Shown: positions 29,989 to 40,603, counted from the first letter of the stretch. The stretch is 41,180 nt of DNA from Fragilariopsis cylindrus CCMP1102 (GCA_900095095.1 FMBT01000209.1:1-41180); one strand, 5' to 3'. The notes: generated by a model from the letters alone, not told the origin. A program made the numbers and translations.

Positions 29989-31860
29989 CTATTTCTTAAA
30001 ATCGTCTCGACTTGATTTTAGGAATGCATGCATGGGGCCCTTTTTCTTCGCAGCTACTTTTTGAGGAACAAATCTTGTTGTTTTCGTTTCTTGTCGTTTG
30101 TTCTCGCTTTTATCAGACGAATTGTCAGTACTGAAGAATGCATTTATTGGACGAGCTTTTTTGTTGGGCTGCGATACTTTTGTTGAAACTGCTTCTTGTT
30201 TAGACGACAACTGGCCCTTTCTTTTCGTGACTGAAGTTTGAGGCACATTTGTTGTTGTTTTTGTTCCTGGTTGTTTACCCAAACTTTTTTGTTTAGACGA
30301 AGTAGAACCGGCTGCACTGAAGTATGTGTTTATGTTACGGACTTTTTTGTGAGGTTGAGCTGCTCTTGTTGGCTTATCTTGTTCAGACAATTCAAGACTA
30401 TACGAACAAACCGAATCATCTAATAGAACAGAAACTGCAATGTGGTCACTGAAGGATGGAGGGGTATATATATGTGTAGTCGCTGACGTCCCAAATTGTG
30501 AATCCAATGCTTTCTGTGATGCTTCGATGATTCCTCCCCCTTGAAAAGAAATGGGCTGAAATCGGCCATTAGCGGTGGCAGCACAAAGTGAAGCAGCTTC
30601 GCTGTTGGAGTCTTGACAGTATCGGCCGTCACAACCACCGCAACGCAAAGAACTCACTTCTCCCTTTTGAAGATGTCCTAATAATGATTTATCAATGAGA
30701 GTGTAATCGATCCTTGCCCCTCGGTTCTCATACCTCTTATTTTTGGATTGGTCCCAGCACGTAAATCTGCCTTGTGCATTTGGATAATAATGGCGAAAAC
30801 AATCCACCATCTCGTCCTCCTCAGTAATTTGATCAAGCCATTTTCTGGGAGGTGAGGCTCGGCTCGCCATCCCATCTGTGGATGAAATTGTTTTTTGTTG
30901 GTCCAGGTCCCAACGAATGTTTCCGATCTTTTCGATAAGTTCTGCAACAGTCGTCACTGCAACGATGTTTTCTTCCCGTGATAGAATTTGATCCCCCGTT
31001 TCGGAACATTCATAATAACAGGGAGTGAAATCAAAGCTCGACTCGCAATATTCTGATTTTTCTTCGTGGTGGCCCAGGTAGATTTTTTTGCCGTCTATTT
31101 GTACTGCCATACGGAATTTTTCAAACTGTCCTTTCGTGAGAGGATTCGTGGTCGTCACCGAAATCGTCTGCTTGGTTTTTAAGATCTCTTCAATCTTCGG
31201 CCAAGTTTTTGATACATCGAGTTTCCATTTGGGTAGTGATTGAGGCGATAGTGCATCTTGGACCTCCCGGCAAATTTCTTCAATCGCTAAGCATCGGCTT
31301 CCCCAAAATACATCTTTTTCTGTGTGAGCAATGTTATAATCTCCGACTAGAATAACTTCTTTATTATGATTTTCGCGTTGATTTCTCATTGCTCGTCGTA
31401 ATGCATTTAAGAATTTCATCTTGTAACTGAGGGGTTGACCACCCCCAGCTGGTACATAGACATTAAATAACACAAAACGCCCATGATCGGTCATGACACA
31501 CCGTCCCTGATCGTCAAGAACTGGGTCTTTCAGTGGTCTTGAATCTGCAGATAGTGTAGTTCCCTGTTTACAATATGTGGCAACACCATTGAAGCCACGT
31601 TTTGAAGAATCGACACAACAACTCCAGAAACTTTCGTATCCATCCACGTGTGCACATCGTAATGGTTCGTTTCGACTTTCCAACAATGACAGTCCCATCT
31701 TTGTCTCTTGGATGCAACAGATATCAGCATTATGGCGCTTGAGCCAATCGCCAATGACAGCGGACGGATCTTTCCGTCGTTTTGAAGAATCTCCGTAATA
31801 CTTGTCAATCCGTTGAACTGTTGTAGAAAGTGCAGCGACATTCCATGATACAATTAGCAT
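29989..31860 (-). CDS. APEX2: AP endonuclease of the ExoIII family, APE2-like, with three PIP-like motifs
   Basis: Class II AP endonucleases cut the backbone at abasic sites in base excision repair; APE2 members also have 3'-5' exonuclease and 3' phosphodiesterase activity tied to PCNA. It is a single exon of 623 residues with ATG at 31860. Catalytic motifs are all present: N7 (SWNV), E52 (IQETK), D174/N176 (GDYNIAH), RIDYTLID near 383-390, and S-D-H at 471-473. The FTCWD near 366-370 is typical of APE2. Unusually, about 140 residues (roughly 200-338) are inserted between GDYN and the C-terminal half. The tail has three PIP-like boxes without the leading Gln: VRNINTYF (507-514), ARPINAFF (569-576) and KGPMHAFL (607-614); the first two lie in a duplicated segment. 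I see no C-terminal GRF zinc finger, which many APE2 proteins have. Confidence 0.88.
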   Translation of the reverse strand: MLIVSWNVAALSTTVQRIDKYYGDSSKRRKDPSAVIGDWLKRHNADICCIQETKMGLSLLESRNEPLRCAHVDGYESFWSCCVDSSKRGFNGVATYCKQGTTLSADSRPLKDPVLDDQGRCVMTDHGRFVLFNVYVPAGGGQPLSYKMKFLNALRRAMRNQRENHNKEVILVGDYNIAHTEKDVFWGSRCLAIEEICREVQDALSPQSLPKWKLDVSKTWPKIEEILKTKQTISVTTTNPLTKGQFEKFRMAVQIDGKKIYLGHHEEKSEYCESSFDFTPCYYECSETGDQILSREENIVAVTTVAELIEKIGNIRWDLDQQKTISSTDGMASRASPPRKWLDQITEEDEMVDCFRHYYPNAQGRFTCWDQSKNKRYENRGARIDYTLIDKSLLGHLQKGEVSSLRCGGCDGRYCQDSNSEAASLCAATANGRFQPISFQGGGIIEASQKALDSQFGTSATTHIYTPPSFSDHIAVSVLLDDSVCSYSLELSEQDKPTRAAQPHKKVRNINTYFSAAGSTSSKQKSLGKQPGTKTTTNVPQTSVTKRKGQLSSKQEAVSTKVSQPNKKARPINAFFSTDNSSDKSENKRQETKTTRFVPQKVAAKKKGPMHAFLKSSRDDFKK

Positions 31861-32363
31861 AGTGGATCAAATCGATTGCTTCGATTTCTTTTCGCGTAAG
31901 AAGAGCTATCGTCTCGTCGTCGAAGTGCCGTATTTACCTTTCCATTTCAATGCGAAAGTTAGATTTTCAATAGTCAACAATTGTCGCTATTATGTCAATG
32001 CGTCATGCAATGCTCACGAAATCACTGCGATCAATTTTTTTTGTCCACGACTGAAAAAATCAGCCCTACTATTATTCCTACTTTAATACTTCGAAGTAGT
32101 AATATAGTTAATAGCATTTGAGCATATCATATCATTATAGTGTAGGCCTAAATAAGTATTACAACTAGAGCCAAGGATACAATGTTTTTGAAAGAACTTA
32201 CTAGGTAACTAAAAAAGTGACAATTAAGATTATGGATAATCCAAATTCAATAATTTTGTAATCATATCGTTTTTAGTGGAAACACTAAGAATTATAACAT
32301 GATATTGTTGGCTCATCTCGATGTTGGGTGAGTGAGTGAGTGGTAGTAAAAACATTCACACTA
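31861..32363. other. Intergenic, AP endonuclease promoter side
   Basis: The stretch holds the promoter of the AP endonuclease gene and the 3' untranslated region of the Ric-8-like gene, both minus. A short GTGA array (GTGAGTGAGTGAGTGG) lies at about 32329-32343. The plus-strand frame at 31862-32086 starts at GTG and is taken as chance. Confidence 0.5.
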
Positions 32364-33869
32364 TCAAGTTGGTATTTGCACGGGTGAAAGTCCTTTAGCA
32401 TTGAGCAACGTTAGTGCATTTCCCATGCCAACTCGACAGGTATACTCAGAATAATCCGAATTACAGAGCGTCCACATTAACTCAGCAGAGCATCGTTTGA
32501 TGTACCCGTCTACCCACGACAACAACATAACAAGTTTCCCGCGCAATGAGTCCTTGGGTGCATCTACAGGACTCATTTTGGTTTTTCTATTTTCTTTTAC
32601 TGCTTGTTGATACAATTTTTCTGTTTCACTTGGAAAAACAAATGCTTTCACCTGTTGCTGAACATCAGAGTTCGCCATTGAGTATTTATTCAAGACTGCC
32701 AATATCGGCACTATGGCCGCTGTGGCAGCGCTATCTACCCTTGTATTGTCAACAATAGAATCAACCTGACGTTGAAAAATTTGCAACAGTGCGTCAAGAG
32801 AGCCGATCTCAAGCATGTACTCGCCGAAGGAGGCGTCCGAATCCATTAGTATCGAAATTGCTGATAATTTACATTGTTCGATTCGTTTGACAACAATATC
32901 ATTGTTATTCTCACTGTCATTTTCATCATTGGTTTGTACTGGAAATGGCAACCGTAATATCCTAACTACTGCATTAGCTAAAGCAGAGTTATTCGTGGTG
33001 GTACCAACTAATTCTTGACCTTTACGCAAGGCATAGAAAAGATTGAGGATTTCAATGACCAATTCGGCTCGTTTATCTTCGGGATATATATCTGGGAAAG
33101 ATGAAGGCGCGTCCAGTGACCATTTCATCAATTCTAAACATGATAGACTTAAGTTGACTGTGGAAGGTTCCCCCGGAGCCCAAGGGGCTGACTTTATAGC
33201 CGTAGATGGATCCCATTGAATTTGAGTGGCAAGGATGACTTTTTTAGCGCCCGGGAAAGAGACAGCCATTGAGTGAAGGTTACGAACCAAGGTTAGAGCT
33301 AAAGCTACCGAGTTAGTATTCATCAGAATTTCAAGAGATAAACTTGGAAATGCTAGTTCGCTGATTAGATGATTGATTCCTTTGGAAGCAATTTCATCTC
33401 CAGGAAATTGAGCGAACGTCGCGTAGAAAATAAATAGTGAAGAATCGCGAGCTAATTTCGTATTCTCCTTTGTATCGTCGACGCTCCATTTCAAGATACC
33501 GACTATACTGCTTAGAATGTCAGTAGATCGAAGTACATCAATTGTGCAACCACTCTCCCGACGACCCCGTCGTTGTTCCAGATAAATCTGAATAAACCAA
33601 CGAAGAAGATTTTTCCCTGTCCTAACCGCGACTCCTATATATTCATCGATTGTATCTGTCTCGTCCTGCGTATTATAGGCCGTCAATTCTATTTGCAGCT
33701 CCAGTGCTATTGCTTCTAACGATGCTTTCACTGCATCGTATTCAAACTCTTTCAACGGAATTACATCGCTCGACGATGATGGCGGTTTCCCCAAAAATTC
33801 CTCGATTTCATCATTCCATTTATTTCTCAGCTTCCTGTCGATTTTCTCGAGTCTGGAAGGAAAATCCAT
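32364..33869 (-). CDS. Ric-8/synembryn homologue, G-alpha chaperone/exchange factor
   Basis: Ric-8 proteins are armadillo-like helical proteins that fold nascent G-protein alpha subunits and act on GDP-bound G-alpha as exchange factors, in the cytosol. This single-exon protein has 501 residues (ATG at 33869, TGA at 32364) and is helical throughout. The family match rests on the C-terminal block at about 435-492: a DAPKDSLRGKLVMLLSWVD stretch, then IKRCSAELMWTLC, then YTCRVGMGNALTLLNAKGL. These line up with the Ric-8 LR-x-KLVRLM, VKR-x-x-AEFLF-x-LC and GYGNA-x-x-LL-x-x-RGL motifs. It stops soon after the block, so it lacks the acidic tail of animal Ric-8. Gly-Asn-Ala and the KR pair are kept. 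The N-terminal half is divergent. No G-alpha gene is nearby. Confidence 0.75.
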   Translation of the reverse strand: MDFPSRLEKIDRKLRNKWNDEIEEFLGKPPSSSSDVIPLKEFEYDAVKASLEAIALELQIELTAYNTQDETDTIDEYIGVAVRTGKNLLRWFIQIYLEQRRGRRESGCTIDVLRSTDILSSIVGILKWSVDDTKENTKLARDSSLFIFYATFAQFPGDEIASKGINHLISELAFPSLSLEILMNTNSVALALTLVRNLHSMAVSFPGAKKVILATQIQWDPSTAIKSAPWAPGEPSTVNLSLSCLELMKWSLDAPSSFPDIYPEDKRAELVIEILNLFYALRKGQELVGTTTNNSALANAVVRILRLPFPVQTNDENDSENNNDIVVKRIEQCKLSAISILMDSDASFGEYMLEIGSLDALLQIFQRQVDSIVDNTRVDSAATAAIVPILAVLNKYSMANSDVQQQVKAFVFPSETEKLYQQAVKENRKTKMSPVDAPKDSLRGKLVMLLSWVDGYIKRCSAELMWTLCNSDYSEYTCRVGMGNALTLLNAKGLSPVQIPT

Positions 33870-34311
33870 TCTTCGATACTGTCAGTGTTGCTTGTTGTTG
33901 CTTATTATGTTGTGTTTCTTGTTTCTTACAGCAAATACACAAAAAAATTAAAATCGGTTTCGAATTTTATCGGAGTGCACGGGAAACCGAATTCTTTGAA
34001 AAATCGATGACGCAATAGATACGAGATTTTATCCTCATTTTTTAAAATGTATGATGAGCTTTGTGCTTTTTTACAGACAAAACATTTGGTATATTAGAAA
34101 GCACTACCAAGACGTTTCGTCACACATCAACAATAGGTAGAAAATAATATCTGGAGTGGTCGTAGTCTTTGTATTTTAATACACTGTTGTGGCGTGTTCC
34201 AATGCTAAATTGGTACAGAATAATATTGCATTGATCAAGAATTCTATTTTGCTAGATTTCTTTTGACTTTTATAAGGATAAAAATTGTAAATTTAGTTTG
34301 AACAAGAAAAA
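33870..34311. other. Intergenic, Ric-8 promoter side
   Basis: The stretch holds the Ric-8-like gene promoter and the 3' untranslated region of the dynactin gene. It is AT-rich and no gene or repeat is seen. Confidence 0.5.
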
Positions 34312-36044
34312 TCAATCAAACTTATCCCAAATTAGAACTAAATCAAATGAAACAAAATCTTTAGATTCTTCTTCGTTGCTAGCTTGAGATTGGATGAGAG
34401 AAGACTCCCACGAACCGTCACCCACTTGAATGTCCATAGCAAATGGCACTGCACAGTGTACACCAGGATCAGTGGAGGGTTCTACTATCACAAGCTCAAA
34501 CCATGCAACCGATGCCTTTTCTCCAATCTTACGTAAAGTTGCCGGAAATTCAGCTGAAACCTCAGAATTAGACAGTCTATCCCCAGCATCCCACGTGAGA
34601 ACCGCTTCTGGTACATCATTCGATGTCGTATTCCCTAACACCAGGAAGGAATCTTCTGCTGGTTCCAGCTCACACACATCGGTAGATATAATTTCTTTTG
34701 CAACATCGGTATCAAGTTCAGCATCAAGAGTTACTTTAGTTAGGGGGTCGACAAGTAAATTTTCCAACGAGGGTGTAGTTATAGTCGTACTATCCCAAAT
34801 TCGTTCCCCCGAATAAGTGGAAGATGTCAATCGCAATCGAATGATTCCCAGCGTAGGATTGGATACTTTGACAAGGAAAGCATGTCGGTTTCCGTCAGAT
34901 GCATCAATAGAAACACGGACCCGAGGCAATACTTCAATAGCGCTTGAATCCTGCAATTATATTATTAAAGATAAACAATGATCATAGAATTGAATAAGAA
35001 TTGAAAACAAAATTCGCGTGATTTTTTTCTTCTTCTAAATATCAGTTTGTAACAATAACACACCTTTTTCCACCACTGACCATGTCCTGTGCGTAGACTA
35101 GAGTCACCCTCAAGAGGATTCAGTTTTGGTTTTACCAGTATACCTGGACGACTCTCTGCTATTTCTGCACGACATCTTCTTGACTTTCTAGGACGTAAGG
35201 GAATAGGATGGGGCAATAATGTTTCCAATGAACCTGGTAAGTTTCCTCCATTTTCCTGAGACAAAATGATTTCTGTAGATAATAATTGAAATGACGGATG
35301 AAAGAGGGGCTCGTCGTCATCTTCTTCTTCTCCTGCGTCAAGTGAAATCCTTTCTATATGTGTTCCTCCAGTTGGTTCACTGATTGATGATATGAAATTT
35401 TCTTCTCGTGTACGTTGCGAATCTTCCAAGGCTTGAACGGACCAAACCTTGAGATCGTCATTTTCATTACGTTTCGTTACTGGCGCTTGCGAAAAATATC
35501 GACCACTGGAGGTAGTAGACCTACGACCTTTGACATGATCTTTAGCAATTCCAATGAGAGTTTTTTGCATGGAATTGAAGTGATCATCAGCCGACCGATT
35601 TCGCTCTTCTATTCGTGACTTATATTGAGAGAGCAGTTCGATTGATGCATTTTCAACTTCTTCCAAACTAATATTTCCATTGTCGTTGGAAGTGACAAGA
35701 GAGGTTTGTATATCACATATCTTCGAATTCCAATCACACCGTCCGCATTGATAAAAACAAATAGAGTCCTTTGCGGTAATAGACGAAACCGATCGACACA
35801 AGGGACAAAGTTGGCAGGTCGCTTTTGGACAAAATCCAAGATTGCTGGCTGTATTAGCGTCATGAAAAGATAGACATTGGGGGCAGTAGGCAGAATCAAC
35901 CTCTGTAATGGATGACGGAAAAGGTCGATCAACCGACGACGTCAATTTCCTTGAGGCAGTCGCATGATAGCATAACGACAGAGGGGCGGGATGCCCCTGA
36001 TGATCGACGTATAGGACGTAGGTAGAATCTTCATTGTTCATCAT
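34312..36044 (-). CDS. DCTN4: Dynactin subunit 4 (p62) homologue
   Basis: p62 caps the pointed end of the dynactin complex, which links cytoplasmic dynein to cargo. Exon 1 is 35064-36044 and exon 2 is 34312-34950 (phase 0, 113-bp intron, donor GTGTGT, acceptor GCAG), giving 539 residues. The N-terminal metal-binding cluster has C54-x2-C57, C72, C77-x2-C80-x2-C83 and C100-x2-C103, with the final pair followed by DWNSK, as in the p62 C-x-x-C-x-WSS pattern. The exon junction sits in the second family block: a RPRKSRRCRAE stretch, then RPGILVKPKLNPLEGDSS near 302-319, then WWKK joined to DSSAIEVLPRV. The C-terminal 200 residues are beta-rich. Exon 1 unspliced would read into a short nonsense tail. 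Dynactin implies cytoplasmic dynein in this organism; no other subunit lies in the window. Confidence 0.85.
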
Positions 36045-36603
36045 GATCGATGTTGGGAACTAAACATTGGTAACAAAAAAATGATATCTACTGCAGCATT
36101 GCAGCCTTCGTCATAACCACCAGTAGCAACAATAACGCGTAAAACGGAATCTCAAATTCACGCCTACGCGCAATAATGAATAACGCCTTTATTCGCGTGG
36201 TGAAAAACTTGCTTTTCATAAACTGATATAAATATTAGATGAAGTGTGTTGGGAACACAAACAAATGAACCGTTCCACATACAGCGCTCTGAAAACTACC
36301 ATCGAGGCATAGAGACATCATACGAGGCCCTATTTAACTTGGAAGGCGGAAAATAACATCTCTTTCCGAGGATTGGGTCGCGATCTTTATTCGGAGTTAA
36401 TCGCTACGGTAATTTTCGGGTTCAAAAGAAGAAACTCATCGTGCGTAAAACTCAGTACAAAGTCTACGCGGGTGTGTCTACTGTGATCCATTTTTATATA
36501 CTTTTTTTGATCAATCCAAATCGAATACAGCAACGAACTACCGAAAGCAAATCACTAGTTCCTTCGTCACTTTAAATTAACCTGGAAGAAACACAGCTTC
36601 CTC
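36045..36603. promoter_or_regulatory. Divergent intergenic region, dynactin (-) and coiled-coil protein (+)
   Basis: A 559-bp region holding both promoters. The frame at 36567-36881 (minus) mirrors the low-complexity Thr-rich start of the plus gene and is a shadow. I checked the GC-richer middle (36120-36440) for tRNA-like folding and found none. Confidence 0.45.
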
Positions 36604-39113
36604 ATGAACTCATTAACGCACGCTACTACGACCCAATCGGCCTCTACAGCGACAGCTACCACGACCACCACACCCATCGATACGACGACGACGACGAAGA
36701 AGAAGTATGGCAAAAATCTCAATAAACTCACGGCCCCACCGGTTGCTCCAGTCGTACAGGGACAAAGCAAACCAAAAGACTCATCGAAAAATGGATACTT
36801 ACTTCTTTCGACGAAACGACTTTCTTCTACAAGCAACACTGGGGGGATTCTTTCCAGCAAATCTACGCAAAACACAAGCACGAAAACCTCAAGTTTAGGC
36901 CTTCATACTGAGTTTAGTAATTCTACCCATGATGCACTTATAAGAGGTTTTGGCGCTTCTAGATTGGAATCTCAAGTACAACCGGACGCTTGGGGTGTTA
37001 CTGAAAAGGCTGATAAGGCTGAAAAGGAACAATTGCAAAGCACGCAAGAGCTACAACATGAAGTGCACGAGCCCCCTGTTGTGAACAAAGGGAATGTTGA
37101 CACCGGCTCACACGAAGTACATTTTGTTACAGAAGAAAAGGTTGCTGCTGATAATTCTAATCAAAGTAATAACCAGGAGGGGCAGTTACAAGAGAAAGAA
37201 CGGAACAACGATGATAACCTTCACGCCACCTCCAATTGGGACGAATACGGTGGTCGGGAAGATCTGAAGGCTAATAATAATGATGGTGATGCTGGAAATG
37301 AAAATGCTGTAGATGAAGCAAACGATGTTGATCAAAGAGTTGTCATGAAAAAAATCGCCAGAGAACGGGCTGAAAAGAGGCGCGATGAAGAAGAAAATCG
37401 AATGCGGGAACAAAAAGAACGCGCTGCTCAGAGACTGAGAGAACTCGAGGAGAAGATGGCAGCGAAGAAAAAAGAAAGAGCTGATAAAGAATCCGAAATG
37501 ACGAACAATACTAGTAGTGGTGAAAGTAGCAGTCGCCCTTCAAGCTTCCAGTTAGAAGAACTCAACAATAGAAAGAAAGAAAACGGAACCGTGTCTTCGG
37601 AAAAAAGAGAAAGTAACCAACAACGAACGCTCTACGATCCAAATGCACCTAGTATTAAGAGCTACAGCGCTTTGGTTACTGGATCAACGTCCACGAAACA
37701 GGAGAAATTTCAAAAGAAACCCGAACTAAACAATAAAAAACAATCGTTGCCTCTGTCACCGTCTGTGGTACAAAATGGAGCCCAACCTCAACAAGGTACA
37801 TACTCCGCTGATCCCGAATCGTTCGATAGGCAGGCTGTGATCCAACTTGCTAGTTACGACGACCGCGACCGTGGTGATCGTAATGCAAGCGCGACACCTA
37901 GAATGCTTTTTGATCCTAAGAGTGGGAAAATGGTTGACGTAAATGCGCGAGAAGAAAGTTCTACAAAAAATCGGAAAGAACGTGTAAAGAAGGGTGGTAA
38001 AAATCCTCGAGAAAAACACTCCAAGAAGGATCTAATTGCCGATGATAAGGGTGGGAGGAAGAATAAAATTCGTAAGGATACTAATTCTATGAACCAGCGT
38101 GGTAAAGGAGTAGGTGGTGAGGCTTCGTCGACTTTGAAATCAGATACCAGGAAGGTAAAAATTACTGAACCACGAAAACTCCCCCGGACTTGTGGTGTAC
38201 TTTATTCCCGAGACAAAAAGGGAGGCTTCTACTGTGTAGATGGATGCGAAGGGGATCTTGGGTATGGTGTCCATTCAGTTCCTGGTGGCCGAGTCAAGAA
38301 CTCGGAGGTGTATTCAAATTATGTTGACAGTCAGAAGGAACCGAAACAAGAAAACATGATCAACTACGATTCGATGAATCATGAAAGGTCTCTAAATTCG
38401 AATGTTATGGAACATGAGAATGACCTAACCCTTGAAACCGGCTTCCGTATTTCGTCGAAGGTAAAAGAACCAAAACATGACTGGATTAAATCTACCGATA
38501 AGATTGAGTTAATTACGGGAGTTGAAGATTCACCGACATTGCAGGCAACGGCTAGGGAATTTGCTCCAACTCATAGAGCTATTGCACCAGCCGAACGTGA
38601 AAAAACTACACTTTCATCAGTAAGAAATTCAGACGAGCACAATGATGACGAAGAAGAAGACGATGATGACGATGCACCAGTGAGTATACTTTTCTAGTTG
38701 ATTTTATGTGCTTTATTTCCTTTGGTACTACTTTCTCACTCTATCATATTTTCTATCTCTAAAAGCTTGGTCTTGGGTTTGATCCGGCATTGAACATGGA
38801 CCATATGATGCAGTCACCGTCTCTCGATCCCTCTGACGGCCTAAATGCGGTTGATTTAACAACACTCGCATTGGAACCAGCACTTAATGGTCCGGCAAAG
38901 AATTCACATATTTTTGCCTTTGAGTCAGGTGCTACGTGGGGCGCGAGCAATTCCGAAGGGAGCAATCATGATTGGGGTGGTGCATTCACCAATGGGACGA
39001 GCAATAATGGAGGAGTTCCTGCAACATTTCTCTCTTTATCTACTGGAACAAGCACTTGGGGAGGATTTGGAACTTCTCTCAATACAGAAAACACTAAGTC
39101 ATCGGGAGAGTAG
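36604..39113 (+). CDS. Large disordered protein with a central coiled coil, unknown function
   Basis: Exon 1 is 36604-38679 and exon 2 is 38766-39113; the 86-bp intron is the shortest in the window (donor GTGAGT, acceptor AAAAG) and the join is phase 0, giving 807 residues. The start is Thr/Lys-rich and low-complexity. A strongly charged helical segment at about 248-298 (repeated ERAEKRRDEEENRMREQ-like units) should form a coiled coil or single alpha-helix. Short conserved-looking motifs follow: YDPNAPSIKSYSAL, LFDPKSGKMVDV and, near 525-560, a Cys-containing stretch (RTCGVLYSRDKKGGFYCVDGC). The end is rich in Gly, Trp, Ser and Asn (TWGASN, DWGGAF, TWGGFG repeats). The YDP and FDP-x-SGKM motifs with Lys/Arg-rich surroundings suggest RNA or ribosome-linked work, but this is a guess. 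Confidence 0.75.
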
Positions 39114-39593
39114 AATGGGAAGTTATTTCATTATTCATTCAACGTCAAGAAGACTGGATTCGATTCATTTACTTCTGTTATCATTTTTACTATTATTTTA
39201 CAGATGGAATGAATCCCCAAAACAAATCCTAATTTATCTATGATTTTCGGCGTATTGGTCCTTCTACCTACCGTATCGCTACTAACCAACCAGCGTGCTA
39301 CTTCGTTACGATATTGGTCTTTTAAATTCTGCAAGCGATAATATTTTATGAAAACTCACGAGAAATCCGCGATTGTTATAATTGATCATGCCATGTCACA
39401 TTTCACATTTAACGGTTAAGTCTTCCCAAAGACTTTATAATCTAAGATTATTGTCAATGGGGCGAAAAATAAAAATGGCTCTTCGATCTTTACCATATTG
39501 AATATATCATACAACGACAAGTCAAAAGCGACTCGTACAGTACCTAACAATATATAAAAATAGTAATAATTTTATTATATTCTATCTTTAAAT
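39114..39593. other. Intergenic between convergent genes
   Basis: The stretch holds the facing 3' ends of the coiled-coil protein gene (+) and the PPC gene (-). A short inverted repeat, AAGTCTT then AAGACTT, lies at about 39418-39434 (loop CCC). Nothing else is seen. Confidence 0.45.
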
Positions 39594-40037
39594 TTACTTT
39601 GGATGAACAGCAAGTTCTTTAAATCCAGTAGCAGGATCATGCAAACGAGAAAAATTTACATTTTTAATTGCACCAATAACGATTTCAAGAGTTGTGAATA
39701 TTGTTCCAGCCATTAGATGTCCACCAAAAACGTTTCCATTTTTATCAGATACTGACATATGCAAATGAAATCCTTCTGGATCAAATGTTCCTACTAAACT
39801 AATAATTTCAAGCCTCTGTTTCCATTCTTTTATATCATTACAAGAGGACCCATCCTCCTTGGTATGGTTCGACATTCTTAGTGTAACGCATTCAAGACTT
39901 CCCACAGCTGTCATAACGAATGCAGATGATGTACCAGATCTTTCCATAGCAGACATAGCAGCCTTTTTCATCGATGAAACAAGGTCCTCCCCTGCATTGA
40001 TTCTCACCGCATGCGCCGTAATCCCACCTGATGCCAT
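39594..40037 (-). CDS. Stand-alone PPC/DUF296-domain protein
   Basis: The PPC (plants and prokaryotes conserved, DUF296) fold forms trimers. In plants it is fused to AT-hooks in AHL nuclear proteins, while in bacteria and archaea it stands alone. This single-exon protein has 147 residues, the size of the lone domain. Family hallmarks are GEDL near 16-19, VGSL near 45-48, LEIISLVGT near 76-84, HLHMSVSD with H91 and H93, GGHL with H107 and a C-terminal RLHDPATGF. The three histidines match the metal site of prokaryotic-type members. No AT-hook or targeting peptide is visible, so it resembles the prokaryotic type. The ATG at 40037 is the first in frame. The function of stand-alone PPC proteins in algae is unknown to me. 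Confidence 0.85.
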   Translation of the reverse strand: MASGGITAHAVRINAGEDLVSSMKKAAMSAMERSGTSSAFVMTAVGSLECVTLRMSNHTKEDGSSCNDIKEWKQRLEIISLVGTFDPEGFHLHMSVSDKNGNVFGGHLMAGTIFTTLEIVIGAIKNVNFSRLHDPATGFKELAVHPK

Positions 40038-40603
40038 TCTTGTTTGCTTTGTTGCTTTGTTCGGTTCGAAACGCGTGACAATACCGTATATGCAACTCTT
40101 TTAGCAAGACATGATGGTGATGTGAAATGAAAGATCACGAATTCCGTAGAAACAAAAACTACAAAACTTTAAAACTGACAGCAAACCTTCTTTGTGATGA
40201 TGCCGCTCATTTGCATTTGAAAATTTATGTTAGCTTTTTACGCGATTTCGCACACGTGTCGTGTCTTAAACGCTTATTAACGACTATTTATGAAAAGGGA
40301 AGGGGGCAATAGAATCCGTGATATGTAAAAATTATAATTAGGCCACAGACTATGTAAGAGCGAATTTCTAAAATTGTTAACTACCGTAGGAAAACTGCAC
40401 AAGGTACATTGTACGTACAAAGAAAATGAAAGCTGAGTAAAACCCTCTACAGTATTGAGTATGTGATATGTCGTGCCTTTTAAAAATAAGCACACTTACT
40501 TCTAAACTTGTAATCATTTCTGTTTACAAGTACAACAGAAACAACTAGTTACCTTATTAGTTACATTGAATATACTAGTAAGACAAAACGTGGCATAGCA
40601 CTG
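40038..40603. promoter_or_regulatory. Divergent intergenic region, PPC gene (-) and Gln-rich gene (+)
   Basis: A 566-bp AT-rich region expected to hold both promoters. No gene or long repeat is seen. An ACACGTGTC motif, a perfect palindrome core CACGTG-like E-box, lies at 40253-40261. Confidence 0.4.

Noticed and set aside
36567..36881. 104-codon minus-strand frame rich in Val
   Set aside because: It is the complement of the Thr-codon run (ACN) at the start of the plus-strand gene, which reads as Val on the other strand.
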